NCBI RefSeq assembly: GCF_963678975.1
Contig: NC_089277.1
Location: forward strand, 18,840,001-18,904,000
Direction of reading: 5' to 3'
Length of the DNA stretch: 64,000 nucleotides
DNA from: Dysidea avara
Taxonomy: Eukaryota; Porifera; Demospongiae; Dictyoceratida; Dysideidae
Shown: piece after piece, positions 12,701 through 24,700 of the stretch
Layout: every line of letters starts with the position of its first letter
How positions within the stretch are numbered: the stretch's first letter is position 1
Translations under genes and position numbers: made by a program
The notes under the pieces: generated by a model
Told to the model about the DNA's origin: nothing
Databases searched by the model: none
Seen by the model: only the letters and a program-made list of their open reading frames with translations

Positions 12701-15700
12701 ATTTCTTTTTGTATTTGTATACCCCAAAAGCCAGCCTATGGCCAGCTTTGGGACTTTTTTAACCTATGTTTTTTTTCTTTACTACAGGAAGAAGAAAAGA
12801 TGAAGTAGATGTACTTTAAATATTTTATCAGTAAATGTACAAATTATATATATAATACATATGTGACCGGATTTGCGAAAGGGGTCTTCCACACACATCC
12901 AATTTGCCAACTTTGACAATTGATAACTTCAGATTGGAAAGAGCTATTGCCTTGAAATTTGGGCAGTGGTGAGCACCACTATAGCTGAATACATGGTGAC
13001 ATTTTCAGGTTAATATGTTACTTGAACACTGAGTTATGGTCTCCAACGTTTACAGAATTGGATGTGTGTGGAAGACCCCTTTTCGCAAATCCGGTCACAT
13101 ATATTGATTACAGAAATCTCCATGGTGGTTTCTTTGTAACTGAACACTCTACAAGGTGACTTCTTCTAATTGCTCTCTCTACAGGGTGAATTGTTTGTAG
13201 CTGAACGATCTACAAGGTAACTTCTTCTAGCTGATCTCTCTACAGGGTGATGTGTTTGTAGCTGAATTCTGTACAGGTGATTTGTTTGCAGCTGAGATCT
13301 TTACAGAATGGTTTATTTGTAGCTGAACTCTCTAAAAGGTAACTTCTTCTAACTGATCTTTCTACAGGGCAATTTGTTTCTGGCAGAATTTTCTACAGGG
13401 TGATTTCTTTGCAGCTGAACTCTCTACATGGTGGTTTCTTTGTAGCTGAACTCTCTACAAGGTAATTTCTTCTAGCTGATCTCTCTACAGGGAGATTTGT
13501 TTGTAGCTGAACTATCTACAAGGTAACTTCTTATAGCTGATCTCTCTACAGGGTGATTTGTTCATAGCTGAATTCTGTACAGGTGATTTGTTTGCAGCTG
13601 AGCTCTTTACAAAATGGTTTCTTTGTAGCTGAACTCTCTCCAAGGTAACTTCTTCTAACTGATCTTTCTACAGGGTGATTTGTTTGTAGCTGAACTATCT
13701 ACAAGGTAATGTCTTCTAGCTGATCTCTCTACAGGGTGATTTGTTTGTAGCTGAATTCTGTACAGGTGATTTATTTGCAGCTGAGCTCTTTAAAGAATGG
13801 TTTCTTTGTAGCTGAACTCTCTACAGGATGATTTGTTTGTAGCTGAAATCCCTACAAGGTAACTTCTTCTAGCTGATCTTTCTACAGGGCGATTTGTTTG
13901 TAGCTGAGTTCTCTACAGGGTGTTTGTTTGCAGCTGAATACTCTACATGGTGGTTTCTTTATAGCTGGACTCTCTACAAGGTGACTTCTTCTAGCTGATC
14001 TCTGTACAGGGTGATTTGTTTGTAGCTGAACTATCTACAGGTGATTTGTTTGTAGCTGAACTCTCTACAAGGTGATACTTCTAGGTGATCTCTCTACAGG
14101 ATTCCTTGTTTCTAACTGAACTCTCAACAGGGTGATCTGTTCATAGCTGAACTTTCTATTGGGTGATTTGTTTGCAGCTGAACTCTCTAAATGGTGGTTT
14201 CTTTGTAGCTGAACTCTCTACAAGGTAATTTCTTCTAGCTGAACTCTCTACAGGGTGACTTGTTTCTAGCTGATCTCTCTACAGGGTGATCTGTTCATAG
14301 CTGAACTTTCTACAGGGTGATTTATTTGCAGCTGAACTCTCTACATGGTGGTTTCTTTGTAACTGAACTCTCTACAGGGTGATTTGTTTGTAGCTGAACT
14401 CTCTACAGGGTGATCTGTTCGTAGCTGAACTCCCTATAAGGTAACTTCTTCTAGCTAATCTTTCTACAGGGCGATTTGTTTGTAGTTGAGTTCTCTACAG
14501 GGTGATTTGTTTGCAGCTGAACTCTCTACATGGTGCTTTCTTTGTAACTGAACTCTCTGCAAGGTGACTTCTTCTAGCTGATCTCTCTACAGGGAGATTT
14601 GTTTGTAGCTTAACTCTCTACAGGTGATTTGTTTGCAGCTGAACTCTCTACATGATGGTTTCTTTGTAGCTGAACTCTCTACAAGGTGATTTCTTCTATA
14701 GCTGATCTTTCTACAGGGTGATTTGTTTGTAGCTGAACTCTATAAATGATGGTTTCTTTGTAGCTGAACTCTCTACAAGGTGATTTCTTCTATAGCTGAT
14801 CTTTCTACAGGGTGATTTGTTTGTAGCTGAACTCTCTACATGATGGTTTCTTTGTAGCTGAACTCTCTACAAGGTAACTTCTTCTAGCTGATCTCTTTAC
14901 AGGACAATTTGTTTGTAGCTGAACTCTCACATGATTGTTTCTTTGAAGCTGAACTCTCTACAAGGTGATTTCTTCTAGCTGATCTTTCTACAGGGTGATT
15001 TGTTTGTAGCAGAACTCTCTACAAGGAAACTTCTTCTAGCTGATCTCTCTACAGGGAGATTTGTTTGTAGCTGAACTCTCTACACGTGATTTGTTTGCGG
15101 CTGAATTCTCTACATGATGGTTTCTTTGTAGCTGAACTCTCTACAAGGTAACTTCTTCTAGCTGATCTCTTTACAAGGTGAATTGTTTGTAGCTGAACGA
15201 TCTACAAGGTACTTCTTCTAACTGATCTCTCTACAGGATGATTTGTTTGTAGCTGAACTATCTACAAGGTAACTTCTTCTAGCTGATCTCTCTACAGGGT
15301 GATTTGTTTGTACCTGAATTCTGTATAGGTGATTTGTTTGCAGCTGAGCTCTTTACAGAATGGTTTCTTTGCAGCTGAACTCTCTACAAGGTAACTTCTT
15401 CTAGCTGATGTATCTACAGGGTCACTAGTTTGTAGCTGAATTCTCTACATGGTGGTTTCTTTGTAACTGAACTATCTACAAGGTGACATCTTCTAGCTGA
15501 TCTTTCAACAGGGTGATTTGTTTGTAACTAAACTCTCTACAAGAAAACTTCTTCTAACTGATGTCTGAACAGGGTGAATTGTTTGTAGCTGAAGTCTCTA
15601 CAGGGTGATTTGTTTGTAGCTGATCTCTATACAGGTTACTTATTTCTAACTGATCTCTTGAATTCTGTTCAGGGTGACTGCTCTATTAGGATGACTGCTC

Positions 15701-18700
15701 TATTAGAGTATCTCAATCTCGCACTTGCTACACCAAGTTGGATTTCGTGTTATAACTCCATGGCTTTAAGTCTGATTCTTCTACACCATTGAAGAGCCTT
15801 TCTAAGATGATAACTCCATCTGTACAGCGATTTTCAAAGCATTACCCCAAGCGGTTTACCTGGTAGGCGTGGCAAGCAGTCGTTTTTATTAGCTAATCTC
15901 GATTGCATAATTGTTACACACTGTTGGTTTTTTCGTTGTATCTTCCTGGTTTTTAGCTCGATTTCTTTCAAACCACAAAAGGTTTGAGGTTCAATAGTTA
16001 ACCTATTCACCCACCGATTTTCAGCTTCTTCCCATACGCGGTTTACCCTGTAGGCGTGACAACATATTGGTGTTATTTTTCTTGAATAATTGCTCATAAC
16101 TCTTTGCCTGTTTATCGTATTCCAGCCAAAGTTGGTACAGAGATGCGCCTTTATACCCCCCTTCTGTGTGCCAAATTTCAAGGCGATCGGATAAGGCGTT
16201 CGCGTTTTATAGCAGTTTTTGTAAGTGTGCGAAAAGAGGAAGAAAAATAATAAGAAGAAAAAAACGAAGAAACTAAGCCAATTTTTGAAGTCGCATATCT
16301 CGGGAACGCTTGAAGCGATTTCGCTCAAATTTGGAATGTGGAGTGCTGAAGGTGGAGGGAGTGTCCACAGCAAAAGTCGTGTTGTTTCATCAAGGCAGCA
16401 CAGAGCTATGGAGGTGCGAAAATTGCGTTTTCTTTCTTCCTGTCAATATACTCACGGGGTTGCGCGCCGGCTTCTTGGGCCGCACGACACACTACCGTGT
16501 GTCTTGATAGTACACAAATGAATGTCGATTTTATGCTTTGAAGGTTTGAATGCAACATTCAAAGGTTTGATGAATATTTTATGGTGCTATAGCTACATAT
16601 TATGTAGGTGTCATAATTTTAAGTGTAATGTAGCTAAAAATTATTTAGCTTAATCCAGTTTTTGTTTTGGCTACCTTTGGTAAATGGAATTTCTCATGTT
16701 AACACTATTATTCATCTGTTTAACAAGATAGCAGCTGGAGAAAACACAAAACAAGATGTAGCTGCTGCTAAAGACCTTACAGTAGTATACAACTCAATAT
16801 TCTTCCTCTACAGCTTGTCCCAACTTCACTTCATGATTAGTGGTGGGTGTGGTCACTTGTGGTGCGAGCGAATTAACTTGTCAAACACCTAGTACACCCA
16901 CCTTCTAGTGTCTCAAGCATAACTGCTCAAGGCAAAAAATTATTCATGGTGTGATGAGCAGTTGGATTCTTACGGCCTTCTGCTCGCTAATACGACCAGG
17001 TTGCGCATGCGCAAAATTCTAACTTTGCTTATGTCATTCGAATGATGCACCCTTCGGACCATTGAACGAATGCAATACATTCGTTTATGCACTATTTATT
17101 TGCTATATCATTGCTGTACAAATCAAATGTACTGCTGTTCAACTGCTTGGTGCTATAACTCCAAGACTATTCTTGAAAATGGCTGAACCTGTTCACTCCT
17201 TTGTTACTATAGATAACAGAGAAGCAATAAGTCAGAATTCAAGGAATGTTCCAAAACAACTGGTTTTTGCACAGCCGGTATTTGCATTTGTGTGATTACA
17301 ATTTATAGGACATTGTTACAATTCATACTGTAAATTACTACTGTACACGATTATTGCTACAGTTACAAATTAGTTTCAATGAATTGTGTAGTACAATACA
17401 TTACTGTGTGTGTATTTCTATATACGTACAGGAATGGAAGGTGGAAACTGCAAAGAAAGGTATTTTCTATATATGTATTGTAGTAAATGCAGTGATGCAT
17501 ATGTATACATTGAGGTGGGTTATAGATTGACATTTCCAAGCATAGTACATATTTAGTGAATGTTTTGTTTGTATAAATTAATGTGTACAACCAAGAGTAC
17601 TGTGTGTAACATTAAACATTTCTGCATATTTAATCTAATATTTGGGTGAGTATCTGTTGGAATTGTTGCAGTTTCTCCATACGTACATGTAATAGTTATA
17701 CCATGGCTGTGAGGGATTTTGCTGATATATACACCCAAAGCCCGAGGGCCGCAGGCCCGAGGGCTGTGGGTGTATATGTCAGCAAAATCCCAAGCAGCCA
17801 TGGTACAAGTGATATATATCACTTGGGGCGCACTCACCTAATAGGTGAAAGAACTAATGAGAACTCATCCCATTTGTTTTATACAGTAGCATCTGAAAAT
17901 CGATTGTGGTTTTAATAGCGTGAGCTAATAGCCATCAAAACGTTGTCTATACGTTAAAACGTCATTAATACGTTACTATGCTTCAACACGCAATGTTAGA
18001 AAACTTGCGATTGTGGGATGGAGTTTATATTGTTATCATTTTTGTAGCCAACTAACTTCGCTATTGGGACAGTAAGTAAGTTATTATATTAAGTTAAGTA
18101 CTTAGAACTGTAAGTTACTAACCTATTTCAACGTAGCAGTAGTAGCTTTGCTGTTCCGTGGTCTGTTCAAAGGCTGATACGCGGTGGGTAGAAATACGCA
18201 TCCACGATCGCCCAAACAATTATTTTGTGCCTTCATTATCCTTTAGTAACAACCAACTACTCTATCTTAGCCTATGTACTAAGCTTAACAACCTCTACAA
18301 AACCGAGTCCCACAATACAAAGCTCTATGTCGCTCAATATAACGAGTCAAAGCTCATCGATTCTTTGAACTGGCTGGGTATCAAAGTCATTGGCAAACCG
18401 CTTTCCCATGATATTGCCCGGGCAATATGCGAGTTAAACACCGAGCGGCGCCTTTGAACGCCCACGCTAAAGTGGTATATGTATTGTATAAGGCCACATC
18501 AACTGGTAATGGATGAATTTCATAATAACAAAAGTTTCCCCTAGCAACCTGAATTTTACAACATTTGTAGGGATAAATGTCTATAGTAACATCTCCAAAT
18601 TTTAAAAGGATAGCGTATGTAGGTCATGAGCTATACCATTTTAAAGTTTGTCGTTTTTCCATACATTGTCTATGAGAAGGGGCAACAGTTGCCCCTTCTG

Positions 18701-21700
18701 GGCAATCACATAAATAATGTGTGGGAAAACAGCAAATTCAGTTAATGTCATTTCTCAATTGAACTTTATTTGTAGGTGTGAATCTCACAATTAACCTCTC
18801 CAAATTTTAAAATGATAGAGTATATAGATCGTGAGATATGATATTTTGAAATTGTGGTTTTCCCATACATTATCCATGTGATTGCCCAGAAGGGGCAACT
18901 ATTACCCCCTCCCATAGATAATGTACGTATGGGAAAGCTGCAAACTTTAAAATGTCATATGTCATGACCTATAAATGGTATCCATTTAAAAATTGGAGAG
19001 GTTACTTTTGACATTCACACCTACAAAATACAGGTTGCTAGGAGCAACGGTTTAAAATTCCTTGTTATGAAATTCGTCTATTGTGTTTCTAATTGTATAA
19101 AATTTAGTTTTAGTGTGGGTGGGCAGTAATCAGTAACAGAGCAACAATGAAAAGACTGCTAGAGTACAATATTATTAGAGATTTTTATAGTATATCATTG
19201 ATACATGCTATGCAATTTCTTGGGTTTTACAGGTTGTAGGTTTTATTTCTTTTGTAATAATTATTTCAAATTAGTTGCACTACATAATGCTATTAAATCT
19301 GCACATTACAAAGACATTCTAGCCATTTGCAGCTTACAAACACATAAGATGTTTTTAGAGTACAAAATTAATTGTATTTCTATAAGGGTCATTCCATGTC
19401 AAATCAACAAGGAATTTAGGGTCACCTCTCGGATTTTGACGAAACTTGGCATGTTTATAGTACCTGTGGTGCTTATCACTCATGCAAATTTTTAGCTCCA
19501 TACATTCCATAGTTTCTGATTTATGACCACAAATATTTTGAATATTTCATGAAAATTTGATCCATCTCTGGTTACAAAATCAACTGCAACTTTGTACTGT
19601 GTAAATATTTTTAAACACAATTTTCACTGATGGAAGACTGTTGATTGACCTTTCCAGTGATCCCTAAATTATGGGATATCTACTTAATTATGGTTCAAAA
19701 GTACTTCATTGAAAACTTTAATCCTCTTTATTTTGAAATATGCTGCTTGAAATTTTTCAAATTCTTTTGTGAATAATGATTGGGTCATAGTCTATGTTTG
19801 ATAAAAATTTTGTGGTGGGACCACAATGGGCTCAAGAGATATAATGAATTATGTTGTGGTATGTGGAGGAATTTGCAGGCTATTATTGCTGTATTGGAGT
19901 GTATACCTCCAATAACCACTCACAACAAGGCCATGCCAAGTTTGTCTTACAGAGTGAAGGTGTCTAGGTACACTGAAACCTGTATTAATGACCACCTGTA
20001 TTGAAAGACCATCTATAAACTGCAGCTAATTTATACTTTAATTGGATCTTAATGTATAGCACCAAAGCATCAATCTTTTCTAGCAAATCCAAAAATGGTC
20101 CTTATTAGACAGGTTGACTATAAATGAGATAATTATGCGTCCATAAACACATTAATGTTGTACCATCTCTTCAGTTATACCTTATTTATTAAGTAAAATC
20201 TCGCTGTTATACACTTACATACATATCCCCACTCTACACTATTCAAGTTACGTACATGGCTGCATAGGTACAACAGACCTCCTTAAAAAGGATATCTGGG
20301 TACCTTGATAGCCTCATGATCTCACTTTATAATTGTACGTACATTTTGGACCCAAGACAAATCTGTGGTTTCTCAAAAATGAACACTTTATCAATGGTCC
20401 AGGGACTCGGAGAGAGAAGAGTTACTCTATATAGTAGATGCATTACTTGTACCAAGAGTTTTTATATATATTATTAACACTTGCTTGCACCTCAATGTGT
20501 GATTTATAGTACTGTAACTACTAAAATTAATGGTTTTTCAAAGTATTTTGTGTTCACGTTTTGGAAGATCAGTACAGGTAAATGTTAAATATGTGGTCAA
20601 CATGTTTACTTCCTATGTGAGTATGTGTATGAATTTATGACTTGATCTTCAAAGTGGTCGTGAATTTAAAATAATGTAGTAATTAATTTCACACATTGAG
20701 GTACAATTAATGCATGTACGTATATGGTAAAACCCCTCCATTGTTAGGACCATAATAAAGTGCTCATATTACAGAAGCTACAGAAGTATCTTGGTCCAAA
20801 TGTATGTGCACTGCTAGAGTGGGAGTACAGTGTATAAACAGGTGTCCTAGTTATCAAGGTATCCAGGTATCCCTTCTGAGGAGTTCTGTTGTATGTATCT
20901 ATGCAGCCACATACGGAACTTAAATATGGCTAAATCCACTACAGTGGGATTCAACTTAATAAAGAAGATACTTGTGAAGAGATGGTACAACATTTACATG
21001 ATGTTTAGGGACACATGGTGGTCAGATCTATAATTTATAGTCAACCTGTCTAATAAGGACCATTTTTGGATCTGCTAGAAAGGGTTGATGCTTTTGTGCT
21101 ATACATTAAAGAAGTATAATTTAACTGCAGCATATAGGTGGCCTTTCAATACAGGTGGTCACTAATACAGGTTGCAATGTACCTATACACCTTCACTCTG
21201 TAAGACAAACTTGGCATAGCCTTGTTGTGAGTGGTTATTGGAGGCGTACACTCCAATACAGCAATAATAGCCTGAAAATTCCACCGCATACCACAACATA
21301 ATTCATTATATCTCTTGAGCCCATTGTGGTCCCACCACAAAAATTTTATCAAACATAGACTATGATCCAATCATTATTCACAAAAGAATTTGAAAAATTT
21401 CAAGCAGCATTTTTCAAAATATAGAGGGTTAAAGTTTTCAATGAAGTACTTTTGAACCATAATTAAGTAGATATCCCATAATTTAGGGATCACTGGAAAG
21501 GTCAATCAACAGTCTTTCATCAGTGAAAATTGTGTTTAAAAATATTTACATACAACAAAGTTGCAGTCAATTTTATAACTAGAGATGGACCAAGTTTTTA
21601 TGAAATATTCAAAATATTTGTGGTCATAAATCAGAAACTATGGAATGTATGGAGCTAAAAATTTGCATGAGTGATAAGCACCACAGGTACTAAAAACACA

Positions 21701-24700
21701 TCAAGTTTCGTCAAAATCCGAGAGGTGACCCTAAATTCCTTGTTGATTTGACATGGAATGACCCATAATTCATACAGCCAGGGGCAGTGGAGCTGGCTGG
21801 GTCTTGATTTTGGCTATTAAAAAATAGTGGAATTTGAAACATACACTGTACAACAGGAGAAGAGGGTGATCTCAGTACCTCATGTCCATTGGCCATTGGT
21901 GCTGTTATCGAGATGTACACTTATATATATCTGAGAGTATGGATAGACTATCAAACTGAATCAGCGTAAATGTGGGAATTAAATAGCTCAAAGCAATACT
22001 ATTATGAACAGATAAAAACCTTTAGGTATATCATCATAGTAGTTCTGTTTAGTATTATGTACATTTATAGCAATTGAATTTTAAATTAATAGTCGTGTAT
22101 ATAGACGGGTTTAGCGGGAAGGCGTGGTCACCTTACGTCACGTAAAAAATCACTTGAATTATCGATCCGCCATTTTTGTAGGGCAAAAGCTCTGAAAGGT
22201 TCTGTGAAAAGCAGTGGAGTTATAGATGGCCAGTAGCAGGCAGAAGTTGTCTACTTATTTTGTGTTGCTTAAATATTCAGAAAGAAAGCGCTATTTAGAA
22301 AAATTGGAGATTAATGGTCATGAACTTGATGACCCGTTTGCTATAGATGAGGAGCAGTGGACCGAGGATTTGACTAAGTGGCCAGAATTGGAGTTTGGTA
22401 ACTTATTCACTTACTGTTTCTAAGGGGGTGTACACGCAGGAGAACTTAAATGCTTACAAATCCTTAGAAGCATACAACTATTATTACAACCAACATGTAC
22501 GAACTGTTTATCACTATGATGCAGGACAAGGATGGAGTGTACTAAAAGCAAAGGTAAACCCCAGTCAGAATTCAGCAGACAATCCTCATGAGGCATGGAT
22601 AATAGTAAAAACTCAAACAGGATATGTTCGGAATGGGCACTGCAAATGTAAAGCTGGGTAAGTTGTTCAACATGTAGCAACTATGTAGTTTGATTAAATA
22701 ATCATCGTAGGCTTGGAGAAGTTTGCAGTCATGTAGCTGCTGTCTTATTCAAAATTGAGGCTGCTAACCAGTTGGGATATACAAGACCATCCAGAACGTC
22801 TTTACCATGCCAATGGAACCAGAATTTCAAAACTAGTGTAAGTTTAGCCATCAATTTTATTGAATTTCTTTTTCATTTACAGTGTTGTTTTGTTATACCA
22901 AATGTAGGTTACCCCTAAAGAAATTCAGTGTATAAATTTCACTAAGCCAATTTATAAAAGAGGACTGGGGGGTACAGAGGATTCAGAAGTCCCAGCAGTG
23001 AAGAGGAGAGCAGAGAGTGGTCCACATGAAGCCCCTGTGATTTCTTCTAATAAGCTGTACTCTGAATTGTTTGACTTAATACCGGGTGCTTGTTTGTTTG
23101 CTATAATTGAACCTGCATCTCAAAAAAAAGTGATGCCATGGAACTGGGATCACAACAAGATCAATGTTGTGAAGGACGTACTTCAGAGCATAATGAGCAG
23201 CAACAAGGTGGGCAAGTTTGGGAGCATACAAGAGAGCAAAATAATCAGCATGACAGGATACAAGACAGAGAAGAGGACGACCAGCAATTTACAGGTGGAA
23301 ATGAGGAACAACACAGAGGACAGGATAAGGACCTACAAGATGGGGAGAACATTCTATACTACTATAGTCATCAGATTTTTGCTCTCTTTAATGTGAGCTA
23401 CCGTTACCATTACCGGAATATTTTAAGGAAGCTTCCCGCACTATTAATGAGATAGACACCCTTAGTACTGCTGAACAGTTATTTTACTCTTTAGTTCTAT
23501 CTGAAGATGACTGTTCAAGAATTGAATCTTGCACTCAAGACCAAAGAAATTCTGATGAGTGGTATCGGCAGAGACAAGGAAGGTTAACTGCATCAGACTT
23601 CCATAAAATTTATGCAATGCAAAAGCAGACTAACCCTACTACTGTTGTGAGGCGGCTACTCTCTAAACCAAATATTAGCCATATACTTGCTATACAATGG
23701 GGAGTTGATCATGAAGATTTAGCCAGGCAAGACTGTATTAAGGAGATGTCAATTGCACACATTACTTTAAATGTGTAACTGCTGGGCTCATGGTGAACAC
23801 TTCCCATGCATATTATACACAAATTCAAGGCCAGCTTGTCATCGCAAATAGGCAATATTGTGACTTGGTAGTATGGACTACTCAAGGAATTACAATGGAA
23901 AGGGTTTTACCGGATGTTAATTTCACTGAGAAGCTACTTACAAAGCTAACTACTTTCTATGTTAACAACATAATACAGGAATTGATAACTGAGCATCCAT
24001 TGGAGGATACTATCATAGCAAATTCACCCCCTAGTACTGAATCACCAAATCTGGCAAGATGATTATGTGTGAAGGTAGTCACTGTCCATACACTTGGTTC
24101 CACTTTCCATGTGTAGGGATTAAACGTACACTAAAAGGATCATGGTCTTGTTCTGACTGTAAAAATAGTTAGCTCATTGTGCAAATGTGTTATGGATGTC
24201 ATGTTGTGTATGTAATAATATTATGTGCTTTAAGTATTTGCTCACAAAATAAGCGTACAGTATACTTAGCTTAAAGGGTACAAAGTGCATTGTATAATTA
24301 TACTAATGGTGGTTGTAGATTGCATAGTGCAGCAACTACTACCAAAATCTTGTCAATAGTAGCATAGTCTTCCTCCTGAGATATCTTTAATAGTGAGATG
24401 GGAAAGACATTTTGTAAAATCTTGTAACATTTCATTCGTCCAATGGCTCTTTCCACATGAATTCTTACATTGGATAGCTTTCGAGACGTTTCTACTTCCC
24501 TTTGGGACAATTGTGGCTTTCCCTTTGTGAATGCTGGGATGGCAAGTGAAGCTCCTCTTAGTCCTAAATCCTTTGCAATATCAAACCCTCTGTCAGCAAG
24601 AACCAAATCACCATGGACAATTTTATCAAGAAATCCACATTTAGAAGTGATCATTTTATCCGATACACGTCCACCTCAACATTTTGAGATGAATATAATA

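Noticed and set aside
12787..12805. Possible terminal exon GAAGAAGAAAAGATGAAG then TAG after CTACAG, in phase with exon 7
   Set aside because: The same TTTCTTTAC-ACAGGAAGAAGAAAA block is part of the repeat that also occurs at about 27960-28000 and 40500-40520, so it is transposon sequence. Exon 8 at 43139 continues the frame into clear domains.
13110..15690. CRISPR-like alternating repeat array
   Set aside because: All units are variants of one sequence and there are no unique spacers of constant length. It is a eukaryotic minisatellite.
15834..16373. 179-codon minus-strand open frame
   Set aside because: It lies in a dispersed repeat and is not maintained in the copies at 26.3-27.1 kb and 41.8-43.1 kb. 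Composition is AT-rich filler with no domain.
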